Origin: an uncultured Acetatifactor sp.
GTDB taxonomy: Bacteria > Bacillota > Clostridia > Lachnospirales > Lachnospiraceae
Direction: 5' to 3'
DNA: 9,711 bases
Assembly: GCA_934394665.1 (NCBI GenBank)
Contig: CAKRRS010000095.1
Location: 1-9,711, forward strand
The notes beneath the pieces are model-generated. The model saw only the letters and a program-made list of their open reading frames with translations. It did not search any database and was not told where the DNA came from. Numbering within the stretch: the first letter of the stretch is position 1; each line of letters begins with the position of its first letter. Below, piece by piece: positions 1 to 6,101 of the stretch. The translations under genes were made by a program, and so were the position numbers.

Positions 1-102
1 GTGAAGCATATTCTTGTGTATTCCATGAATAAGCCCGATGTGGCAGCCGGGATTCAGAAGAACCTCTCTGAAATTCTGAAAGCGTTAAATTTAAAAGAAT
101 AG
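1..102 (+). CDS. 3' end of an unidentified upstream gene (partial)
   Basis: Frame 1 is open from the left edge of the window to a TAG stop at 100-102. It encodes about 33 residues beginning VKHILVYSMNKPD and ending ILKALNLKE. A hydrophobic strand-like piece (HILVYS) is followed by an amphipathic helix-like tail, which would suit the last strand and helix of a small alpha/beta domain. The stop is followed 16 bases later by a good terminator hairpin, which supports this being the real end of a transcription unit. The window happens to begin with GTG, but nothing upstream is visible, so this is treated as a C-terminal fragment and not a 33-residue gene. I do not recognise the family. Confidence 0.5.
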   Translation: MKHILVYSMNKPDVAAGIQKNLSEILKALNLKE

Positions 103-103
103 A

Positions 104-131
104 TTGACGGGGATAAGAGATGTACTATCAT
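104..131 (+). promoter_or_regulatory. Candidate sigma-A promoter of the ABC exporter operon
   Basis: TTGACG at 104-109 (5 of 6 to the -35 consensus) and TATCAT at 126-131 (5 of 6 to the -10 consensus) are separated by 16 bases. The predicted start is near 138, inside the loop of the upstream terminator. A transcript from here would lack the left arm of the hairpin and so would escape it, whereas read-through from upstream would be terminated. The assignment rests only on motif match and position. Confidence 0.5.
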
Positions 132-154
132 GAAAAGAATAGTGCATCTTTTTT
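119..154 (+). terminator. Rho-independent terminator of the upstream gene
   Basis: Ten-base-pair stem 119-128 (GATGTACTAT) with 139-148 (ATAGTGCATC), containing one G-T pair and a 10-base loop, followed immediately by six T residues at 149-154. It lies just after the stop at 102 and before the ABC operon, so it should end transcription of the upstream gene. Confidence 0.8.
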
Positions 155-193
155 ATGCAATTTTATGAAGAGGAAAAGCAAAAGAACTAAATT

Positions 194-2080
194 ATGAGAA
201 GTGAAGAGAAATCAAGTATGGTAAACGAAATGCAGAGAAGAAAAATATCCGGGTCGGACAGAATTTTGTCTTATTTTAAGACGCAGTGGCCGATTCTTCT
301 GGCAGTGACAGTTTCCGGTCTGATCTATAACATCGGTCTTCTGGCCGGTCCATGGTATGAAGGACAGATGACAGGATGCCTGGTAAATATTCTGGGAGGA
401 AATGCCGGATACAGCGATATGCTGACCCTGGTGATCAGCTATGTCACGATGATCGCAGTGGTGCAGATCTCCCGTTATATCAAGCGTTTTTATGTAAGAC
501 GGTTTGCCAATAATGTCAACCGGGACATGAAAGAGATCCTGTACGGCAGTCTGGTACACAGGAGCCGTGCGCAGCTGGAAGAGGAAGGTGCCGGCAATGT
601 CATGACCAAGGCTATCCTGGATGTGGATGACTGCGTGGAGGGCATGCGGAAATTCACCACAGAGATCTTCGATACCGGTGTGGCACTGGCGGCGTATGCC
701 GGAATGCTGCTTTATTACGACTGGCGTCTGGCCATCTTAGGTATGCTCTTTTTGCCGGTATCCTATGTACTGGCGGAGAAAATGAAGGGAAATGTACAGC
801 GCACGGGAGCTGTATATAAGGAACAGTTCGGGGCTTTAAGCGCAGCGACCCTGGACAGAGCTGCCAATGCTCTTACCTATCGTGTCTATGGCAGAGAAAA
901 AGAACGTAAGCAGGCCTACGAGGAGAATCTGACCGCCTATGAGAAATCCGCCGTGCGGGCAAATATCTGGAGTACCGCATTTCCACCGCTGTACCGGATT
1001 ATCTCCATGACAGGTGTGCTGCTTATCCTGTATTTCGGCAGCAAAAATGTACTGGGGAACGGTTGGAAAGCGTGGAATGTGGCAGCGTTTACCACGTTTT
1101 TATCCTGCTTTATCAAACTTTCCGTGAAGTCGTCCCACGCAGCGAAATTATTCAATGCGGTACATAAAGCACAGGTCTCCTGGAAGCGGATTAAGCCGCT
1201 CATGAAGGAGGAACCTTGCGAGGATGACAACAGGCTGCAGAAGCCGGGAACACTGGAAGTATCCCATGTAAGCTTTGCTTATCCGGGCTGCGGGAGGATT
1301 TACGAAGATTTAAGCTTCCTGGCGGCACCGGGACAGATTCTCGGTGTCACCGGTGCGGTAGCCTGCGGAAAATCCACGCTGGGCAAGACTTTCCTGTGCG
1401 AATATCCTTATGAGGGGCGGATTCGTTTTCACGGAAAAGAATTATCCGAGATGACCAAGGCGGAACGTACAGGAATGGTAGGCTATCTGGGACATGATCC
1501 GGAGCTGTTCAATGACACAATCCGTAACAATGTGCTCATGGGAGACGATCAGGATGTGGAGCAATACCTGAAGGCTGTCTGTTTCGACAAAGAAGTAAAG
1601 GAGATGGAAGACGGCGCAGAGACCATCGTTGGGAACGGCGGCGTCAGACTTTCCGGCGGACAGGCGCAGAGACTGGCACTGGCGAGGACACTGTGCCACA
1701 AGCGGCCGGTATTGATCCTGGATGATCCTTTTTCCGCACTGGATCGTAAGACAGAGGAAGAAGTGTTTGCCAACCTTAAGAAACTGGCTTCAGACAGTAT
1801 TGTGATCCTTTTGTCCCACAGACTGTATCTGTTCCCACAGATGAATCAGGTACTGTGGATGGAGGATGGAAAAGTGGCTGTGGGAACCCATGAACAGATC
1901 CTTGCAAAGTGTCCGGAATATGCGAGACTCTATGAAGCGCAGGCAAAAAACGAAGGCAATCCGAAGAAAACGTTACAGCAGGAATGGCAAATGCAAAACA
2001 AGACATTGGGAGACAGAGCATCGGAAGAAGACAATAAGGTGAGTGCGAATCAGAAAAATACAGAGGGAAGGAGGGATTAG
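194..2080 (+). CDS. ABC exporter half-transporter, degenerate-site subunit (membrane domain fused to ATPase)
   Basis: Integral membrane subunit of a type IV (ABCB/MsbA-like) exporter; the substrate cannot be told from sequence. About six membrane segments lie near residues 33-52, 75-95, 160-175, 178-195, 262-282 and 295-312, followed by an ATPase domain from about 353. Visible motifs are A-loop Tyr363, Walker A 387-395 (GAVACGKST, with the usual middle Gly replaced by Ala), His434 where the Q-loop Gln is expected, canonical signature LSGGQ 486-490, Walker B ending Asp510, Asp511 where the catalytic Glu is expected, D-loop SALD 514-517, and switch His542. It therefore donates a good signature motif but has a weakened hydrolytic site, as in the partner-dependent halves of heterodimeric exporters such as TM287/288. 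A charged tail of about 50 residues follows residue 580. The start is uncertain: ATG 194 has its nearest AGGA 19 bases upstream, while in-frame ATG 218 and 230 are also possible. The next gene starts 3 bases after its stop. Confidence 0.93.
   Translation: MRSEEKSSMVNEMQRRKISGSDRILSYFKTQWPILLAVTVSGLIYNIGLLAGPWYEGQMTGCLVNILGGNAGYSDMLTLVISYVTMIAVVQISRYIKRFYVRRFANNVNRDMKEILYGSLVHRSRAQLEEEGAGNVMTKAILDVDDCVEGMRKFTTEIFDTGVALAAYAGMLLYYDWRLAILGMLFLPVSYVLAEKMKGNVQRTGAVYKEQFGALSAATLDRAANALTYRVYGREKERKQAYEENLTAYEKSAVRANIWSTAFPPLYRIISMTGVLLILYFGSKNVLGNGWKAWNVAAFTTFLSCFIKLSVKSSHAAKLFNAVHKAQVSWKRIKPLMKEEPCEDDNRLQKPGTLEVSHVSFAYPGCGRIYEDLSFLAAPGQILGVTGAVACGKSTLGKTFLCEYPYEGRIRFHGKELSEMTKAERTGMVGYLGHDPELFNDTIRNNVLMGDDQDVEQYLKAVCFDKEVKEMEDGAETIVGNGGVRLSGGQAQRLALARTLCHKRPVLILDDPFSALDRKTEEEVFANLKKLASDSIVILLSHRLYLFPQMNQVLWMEDGKVAVGTHEQILAKCPEYARLYEAQAKNEGNPKKTLQQEWQMQNKTLGDRASEEDNKVSANQKNTEGRRD
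2066..2075 (+). promoter_or_regulatory. Strong ribosome binding site deciding a TTG start
   Basis: GGAAGGAGGG inside the last codons of the first ABC gene contains a full AGGAGG (2069-2074), eight bases before TTG at 2083. It fixes the start of the second ABC gene at this TTG, since the next in-frame ATG is 17 codons further in. The overlap with the upstream coding end suggests translational coupling and matched subunit amounts. Confidence 0.85.
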
Positions 2081-2082
2081 CA

Positions 2083-3780
2083 TTGCGTCAAGAGAAATTA
2101 CAAAATGAAAAAAGAAATGTGTTCGGAGTGATCATGCGGACGGTGCAGAGACAAAAATTATTATCTCTGGGAATCGTGCTGTCGGTCGTGGGCGCAATTG
2201 TAGCTGCACTTCTGCCGCCCTGGATCCTGGGAAGTATCGTGGATAGTATTACCGGGGGCAACAATGTCCCGGTGACATTGATCCTATTGTATTTTGCCTT
2301 TACCGTATTGACCGGGCTGACGGAAAGTCTGAGAGAGAGCCTGCTCACTGTCTTCGGACAGAAGATCACGCATGCACTCCGCGCCAGTCTCATGGAAAAA
2401 TATACGAGACTGACAACACAGGAACTGACAAGACAGGAGCCCGGTACTGTGGTCTCCCGGTTTGTCGGAGATGTGGACACCGTGGAGAATCTGTTTACTT
2501 CCGGAATCATCAGTATGTTCGCAGATGCGTGCAAGATCGTGAGTATTCTGGCGGTGATCCGGATGAAAAACGCAGGGCTGGCACTGGTTCTGCTGGTACT
2601 GTTACCGTTTTTATACTGGTTTACCCGGACGGTGCAGAAGAACATGCTGAAAGCACAAATCGAGAACAGACAGGCTGTAGGAAGGGCTTCCGGACATGTG
2701 CCGGAGACACTGCACAATATCCGCACGATTCATACGCTGGGAAAAGAGCGCTACATGGAAAAACGCTATGACGAATACATTGCGGAGAGTTACCGCGCGG
2801 TGGACCGCACGAATTTTTATGATGCTATTTATTCTCCGGTGATTCTGATTCTGAATGCGGTTGTGGTGGCTGTGGTGATGTTATTCTCAGCCTCCGGCAA
2901 TGCCAAAGTGCTGACCTTGTTCGGCATGTCAGCCGGTACAGCGGTAGCGGTAATCAATTATATTTCACAGATATTTACTCCTGTAGAGAATCTGGGAATG
3001 GAGATTCAGACCATACAGTCCGCGATTGCGGGGGTACATAGGATCAATGAATTCTATGCGCTGGAAGAGCTGCCGGAGCGTGTACGAAATCAAAAAGAGA
3101 CCTGCGAAAATGCAGAAGCTGCAGAAAAAGCTGCTGCTAATATTGCAGCCTCAGATTCTGCATTTGTAGAACTACAGCATGTGGATTTCGGCTATGATGA
3201 CAGAGAAATCCTGCATGATTTAAGCTTCGCAGTCCGAACCGGGGAACAGGTTACCCTGTCCGGACGGACAGGCGCAGGCAAGAGCACTATATTCAAGCTG
3301 CTGCTGGGATTGTATGAACCGCAAAACGGAAAAGTGCTGATTAGAGGCCTGGAGACTGCGAAGATTCCGGATGCCGAGAAGCGCAGCCTCTACGGTTATG
3401 TGGAGCAGAACTTCCACAGAGTCCCCGGTACCGTAAGAGATCAGATCACGTTGTATGACGAGCGTTTTACGCAGGAAGAGGTCAGAGAAGCTGCGAAGAT
3501 TGCAGGACTGGACACCACAATAGAGCAGTTGGAAAAAGGCTATGATACGCCATGCACCCCGGAGATCTTTTCCCAGGGACAATGGCAGCTCTTATCCATT
3601 GCCAGAGCAGCCGTGGCGAAGCCGAAGCTCCTGTTGCTGGATGAGATTACGGCAAACCTCGATGCACAGACAGAGGAAGAGGTGCTGCAGGCACTGAAGC
3701 GTGCTTCCGAGGGACGTACCGTCATCTCGATTTCGCATAGAGTGAATGCGGAGACGGGACGGGTGATTCCGATAGGATGA
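2083..3780 (+). CDS. ABC exporter half-transporter, catalytic-site subunit with short C-terminus
   Basis: Second half of the heterodimeric exporter, starting at TTG. Hydrophobic segments lie near residues 27-50, 63-80, 140-160, 164-182, 250-270 and 278-298, and the ATPase domain runs from about 360. Motifs are A-loop Tyr371, canonical Walker A 394-402 (GRTGAGKST), Q-loop Gln442, altered signature FSQGQ 496-500 in place of LSGGQ, Walker B Asp520 with catalytic Glu521, D-loop from Ala524 to Asp527, and switch His552. It has the intact Walker A/B and Glu but a poor signature, the reverse of its partner. The paired ATPases should therefore form one hydrolytic site (this Walker A/B plus the partner's LSGGQ) and one degenerate site. 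The chain stops 13 residues after the switch His, without the usual further 30 or so residues (strand, turn, GTHEEL-type helix). A terminator follows at once, so this looks like a natural short form and not a frameshift. Substrate unknown. Confidence 0.93.
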   Translation: MRQEKLQNEKRNVFGVIMRTVQRQKLLSLGIVLSVVGAIVAALLPPWILGSIVDSITGGNNVPVTLILLYFAFTVLTGLTESLRESLLTVFGQKITHALRASLMEKYTRLTTQELTRQEPGTVVSRFVGDVDTVENLFTSGIISMFADACKIVSILAVIRMKNAGLALVLLVLLPFLYWFTRTVQKNMLKAQIENRQAVGRASGHVPETLHNIRTIHTLGKERYMEKRYDEYIAESYRAVDRTNFYDAIYSPVILILNAVVVAVVMLFSASGNAKVLTLFGMSAGTAVAVINYISQIFTPVENLGMEIQTIQSAIAGVHRINEFYALEELPERVRNQKETCENAEAAEKAAANIAASDSAFVELQHVDFGYDDREILHDLSFAVRTGEQVTLSGRTGAGKSTIFKLLLGLYEPQNGKVLIRGLETAKIPDAEKRSLYGYVEQNFHRVPGTVRDQITLYDERFTQEEVREAAKIAGLDTTIEQLEKGYDTPCTPEIFSQGQWQLLSIARAAVAKPKLLLLDEITANLDAQTEEEVLQALKRASEGRTVISISHRVNAETGRVIPIG

Positions 3781-3786
3781 TGCATA

Positions 3787-3829
3787 AAAATACCCTCACG
3801 CTTGTGTGAACACAGCGTGGGGGTATTTT
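3787..3829. terminator. Bidirectional terminator between convergent genes
   Basis: A long hairpin: 3787-3801 (AAAATACCCTCACGC) pairs with 3815-3829 with one T-G wobble, then 3803-3806 pairs with 3811-3814 after a single-base bulge, leaving a TGAA loop. The flanking A run and T run give a U tract on either strand. It begins six bases after the ABC operon stop and ends 14 bases before the stop of the minus-strand transporter, so it should serve both. Confidence 0.93.
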
Positions 3830-3843
3830 AGATTACAGCATCA

Positions 3844-5217
3844 TTACATTGAGATCCACCCGAAAGCATTTGCCACAGAACTCAGCAGAATAATTGCAGC
3901 AAACACCGGGCAGAGATATTTGATCATAAAGTTGAAAATCTTTTTGCGGCGGAAAGTACTCTCTCCGTGCATGACTTCTTCCTCGATAGCTTTTAAACCG
4001 ACGACACGGGACACCAACAGACAGATCGTGATGGCAGCGATAGGCATCATCACGGAGTTGGTCAGGAAATCGAAGAAATCCAGGAACTGCATGCCGATGA
4101 TCTTCACAGCACCAAGCGGTCCGTAGCCCAGTGAGGATAACGTTCCCAGTGCCAGCATGATCACACCCATGATCACGGTAGATTTTTTACGACTCCAGCC
4201 AAGCTCGTCCTCGAAAGTAGACACAGCACTTTCAGTAAGGGCAATGGAGCTGGTCATGGCGGCGAACAGTACCAGCACGAAGAACAGAATACCTACGAAG
4301 GTGCCCATGCCCATGCTGTCGAATACCTTGGGAAGTGTAATGAACATCAGGGAAGGACCGGCCTGTAAGGTATCGGGATCTCCACCGGAGAATGCGAACA
4401 CGGCGGGAATGATCATCAGACCTGCCATGATGGCAATAGCGGTATCGAAGATTTCTACATTTTTCGTGGAACCTTCAATGGAGACATCTTTTTTCATATA
4501 AGAGCCGAAGGTGATGAGAATACCCATGGCAATGGACAGAGAGTAGAACATCTGACCCATGGCAGCGACCACTGTCATCCAGGAGAAATTCGCGGGATTC
4601 GGAATCAGGAAATACTTCACACCGCTCAGTGCGCCCGGTCTGGTAACGGAATAGACTGTGATGACTACGGACAGCACTACCAGGATCGGCATCATAATGC
4701 GGGATACGCGCTCGATACCGTTGCGGACACCGGCGTAGATGATTCCCAGAGTACACAGAGTGAATACGATAAAGCACAGCTCTGTAGAAACACCATTGGA
4801 AATAAACGTGGAAAAATAACCGTCTGCTGCCAGCTCATGTCCGTGACCCTTGGCATATTCCACCAGATATTTGATCACCCATCCTCCGATGACGGAATAA
4901 TAAGGAACGATCAGAATAGGAATAATAGCATTGATCCATCCACCGAAGGACACCCATTTGGATTTCCCGAAGGTATGAAAAGCACCTACAGGACTTTTTC
5001 CGGTCATGCGTCCCAGTGAAGTCTCTGCCACGATCATGGTATAACCGAAGGTCAGCGCCAGGATAATATAGATCAGCAGGAAGATTCCACCGCCGTACTT
5101 CGCTGCCAGATACGGAAAACGCCAGATATTGCCCAGACCTACCGATGCTCCTGCAGCCGACAGGACGAAACCAATCTTGCCGGAAAATGAGCTTCTTTTA
5201 TCATTTTTATGATTCAT
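3844..5217 (-). CDS. Sodium-dependent transporter, NSS/SNF (LeuT) family
   Basis: Inner-membrane sodium-coupled symporter, probably for an amino acid. The 457-residue protein has the family hallmark in segment 1, SVGLGNIWRFPY (residues 25-36), where Asn30 and Arg33 match LeuT Asn27 and Arg30. Segment 8 has MTSSIAL (321-327); Ala319, Thr322 and Ser323 match the LeuT Na2-site Ala351, Thr354 and Ser355, with Gly23 and Val26 on the segment 1 side. Segment 6 has GQMFYSLS (221-228), with Tyr225 at the LeuT Phe253 position. I count 11 membrane segments (near 13-36, 42-65, 88-118, 147-163, 171-192, 213-237, 257-278, 304-332, 347-360, 380-403, 431-455), as in MhsT and unlike 12-segment LeuT. The start is ATG at 5217, where the conserved family sequence begins, with GGGAG 11 bases upstream. 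A 40-residue upstream extension is open but would overlap the predicted promoter. Substrate not assignable from sequence. Confidence 0.95.
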   Translation of the reverse strand: MNHKNDKRSSFSGKIGFVLSAAGASVGLGNIWRFPYLAAKYGGGIFLLIYIILALTFGYTMIVAETSLGRMTGKSPVGAFHTFGKSKWVSFGGWINAIIPILIVPYYSVIGGWVIKYLVEYAKGHGHELAADGYFSTFISNGVSTELCFIVFTLCTLGIIYAGVRNGIERVSRIMMPILVVLSVVITVYSVTRPGALSGVKYFLIPNPANFSWMTVVAAMGQMFYSLSIAMGILITFGSYMKKDVSIEGSTKNVEIFDTAIAIMAGLMIIPAVFAFSGGDPDTLQAGPSLMFITLPKVFDSMGMGTFVGILFFVLVLFAAMTSSIALTESAVSTFEDELGWSRKKSTVIMGVIMLALGTLSSLGYGPLGAVKIIGMQFLDFFDFLTNSVMMPIAAITICLLVSRVVGLKAIEEEVMHGESTFRRKKIFNFMIKYLCPVFAAIILLSSVANAFGWISM

Positions 5218-5259
5218 AGTTTTCAACACTCCCATAAAAAATTTGTCGTAAACAGAGTA

Positions 5260-5288
5260 AGTGTAACATAGAAATATAGGAAATACAA
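5260..5288 (-). promoter_or_regulatory. Candidate vegetative promoter of the NSS transporter
   Basis: On the minus strand, TTGTAT (5288-5283) and TACACT (5265-5260) are 17 bases apart, and the -10 is preceded by TGT (5268-5266), an extended -10 element. Transcription would begin near 5253, giving a leader of about 36 bases before ATG 5217. The -10 match is only 4 of 6, so this is moderate evidence. Confidence 0.45.
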
Positions 5289-5291
5289 AGA

Positions 5292-5306
5292 AAAGCAGCA
5301 TGCTTT
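5292..5306. repeat. Inverted repeat AAAGCA-GCA-TGCTTT, possible operator
   Basis: A perfect 6-base inverted repeat with a 3-base spacer lies four bases upstream of the -35 of the predicted transporter promoter. It is flanked by two copies of an 11-base direct repeat (CATAGAAATAT at 5267-5277 and 5309-5319), the first overlapping the promoter spacer. The position would suit a regulator of transporter expression, but no regulator gene is adjacent and chance occurrence in AT-rich DNA cannot be excluded. Confidence 0.3.
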
Positions 5307-5365
5307 GCCATAGAAATATTCGATCATACGGAAACAAAAATTAAATCGATGTATTTTAATAAAAA

Positions 5366-5394
5366 GAATATTTCCCCACGTTTTCCACATACTA
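5366..5394 (+). promoter_or_regulatory. spoVT: Sigma-G-type (forespore) promoter of spoVT
   Basis: GAATA at 5366-5370 and CATACTA at 5388-5394 are separated by 17 bases. These match the Bacillus/Clostridium sigma-G elements (-35 GMATA-like, -10 CATACTA-like), and spoVT is a known sigma-G gene in Bacillus subtilis. The predicted start near 5401 leaves a leader of about 108 bases. I see no equally good sigma-A promoter between here and spoVT. Confidence 0.75.
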
Positions 5395-5509
5395 ACTCTA
5401 CAAATTCACTTCAATGAGAAAAGATATCGGAACAAAGATATGTAAAACATTGTTATGGAAATGGTATTAGCACAGAGAAACGAATATGAGATTTGGAGGA
5501 AACTATCGC

Positions 5510-6055
5510 ATGAAAGCAACCGGAATTGTTCGACGTATAGATGACCTGGGTCGTATTGTGATCCCGAAGGAGATCCGCCGCACGTTACACATCAGAGAAA
5601 GTGATCCATTGGAGATCTTCACCGACAGGGAGGGACAGGTGATCCTGAAAAAATATTCACCTATCGGGGAAATGACCACTTTTGCAAGACAATATGCGGA
5701 GAGCCTGGCACAGGTATCCGGTCATGTGGCTCTGATCGCAGACAGAGATCAGTTCATTGCCGTCTCCGGAGGTGGCAAGCAGCTGCTCAATAAGGCAGTA
5801 AGCCGCCAGCTGGAAGAGAAGATCAATAACAGAGAGACCGTGATCGCCGCAAAAGGAGACCGCAACTATGTCAATATTGCGGAGGATATTACCATTGACT
5901 ATGCCTGGCAGTTGATCACCCCGATCCTCTGCGAGGGAGATATCATCGGAAGTGTGATCCTGTTGGAAAATGACGGGAAGAACAAAATGGGAGAAGTGGA
6001 ACAGAAGCTGGCGCAGTCCGCGGCGGGCTTCCTGGGCAGACAGATGGAGCAGTAA
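5510..6055 (+). CDS. spoVT: Stage V sporulation protein T, AbrB-type transcription regulator
   Basis: DNA-binding regulator that tunes sigma-G-dependent gene expression in the forespore and affects spore coat, resistance and germination in Bacillus and Clostridia. The 181-residue protein (178 in B. subtilis) has an N-terminal AbrB swapped-hairpin domain, residues 1-50, containing the near-invariant RRIDDLGRIVIPKEIRRTL (8-26) and ILKKYSP. A GAF-like domain follows, about 56-178, with IAVSGGGKQLLNK in the middle and the family ending MGEVEQKLAQSAAGFLGRQMEQ-like at the C-terminus. The start at ATG 5510 is chosen because family members begin MKATGIV and GGAGG lies at 5495-5499, 10 bases upstream; an upstream in-frame ATG at 5486 would add eight unconserved residues. 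It is monocistronic and preceded by a sigma-G-type promoter. It converges with a diguanylate cyclase gene, with only 18 bases between stops. Confidence 0.98.
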   Translation: MKATGIVRRIDDLGRIVIPKEIRRTLHIRESDPLEIFTDREGQVILKKYSPIGEMTTFARQYAESLAQVSGHVALIADRDQFIAVSGGGKQLLNKAVSRQLEEKINNRETVIAAKGDRNYVNIAEDITIDYAWQLITPILCEGDIIGSVILLENDGKNKMGEVEQKLAQSAAGFLGRQMEQ

Positions 6056-6056
6056 A

Positions 6057-6101
6057 AAACGGTCGTAACCGGGTTAAGAGATCACCTGGTTACGACCGTT
6101 T
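6057..6101. terminator. Shared terminator whose right arm is coding sequence
   Basis: The stem 6057-6070 (AAACGGTCGTAACC) pairs perfectly with 6088-6101, extended by 6071-6073 with 6085-6087 (one G-T), with an 11-base loop at 6074-6084. On the minus strand it is followed by six U residues (complement of A 6054-6059, overlapping the pairing A residues and the spoVT stop). It is therefore a strong terminator for the diguanylate cyclase. On the plus strand the tract is TTTGTCTT, weaker, for spoVT. The loop and right arm encode the cyclase stop codon and its last residues. Confidence 0.88.

Noticed and set aside
2088..2726. A 212-codon minus-strand frame opposite the second ABC gene
   Set aside because: It is Ser/Thr/Arg-rich without a domain and mirrors the membrane region of a clear ABC transporter.
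3806..4501. Two plus-strand frames of 106 and 114 codons opposite the NSS transporter
   Set aside because: They are antisense to conserved transporter segments, and the first begins inside the terminator hairpin. There are no credible starts.
5218..5337. A 40-residue N-terminal extension of the NSS transporter beginning MFPYDRIFLW
   Set aside because: Family members begin shortly before the SVGLGN motif, ATG 5217 has a ribosome site, and the extension overlaps the predicted promoter. Its hydrophobicity probably reflects AT-rich intergenic DNA.
5486..5509. An upstream in-frame ATG for spoVT adding MRFGGNYR
   Set aside because: The ribosome site GGAGG lies inside this stretch and serves ATG 5510, where the universally conserved MKATGIV begins.
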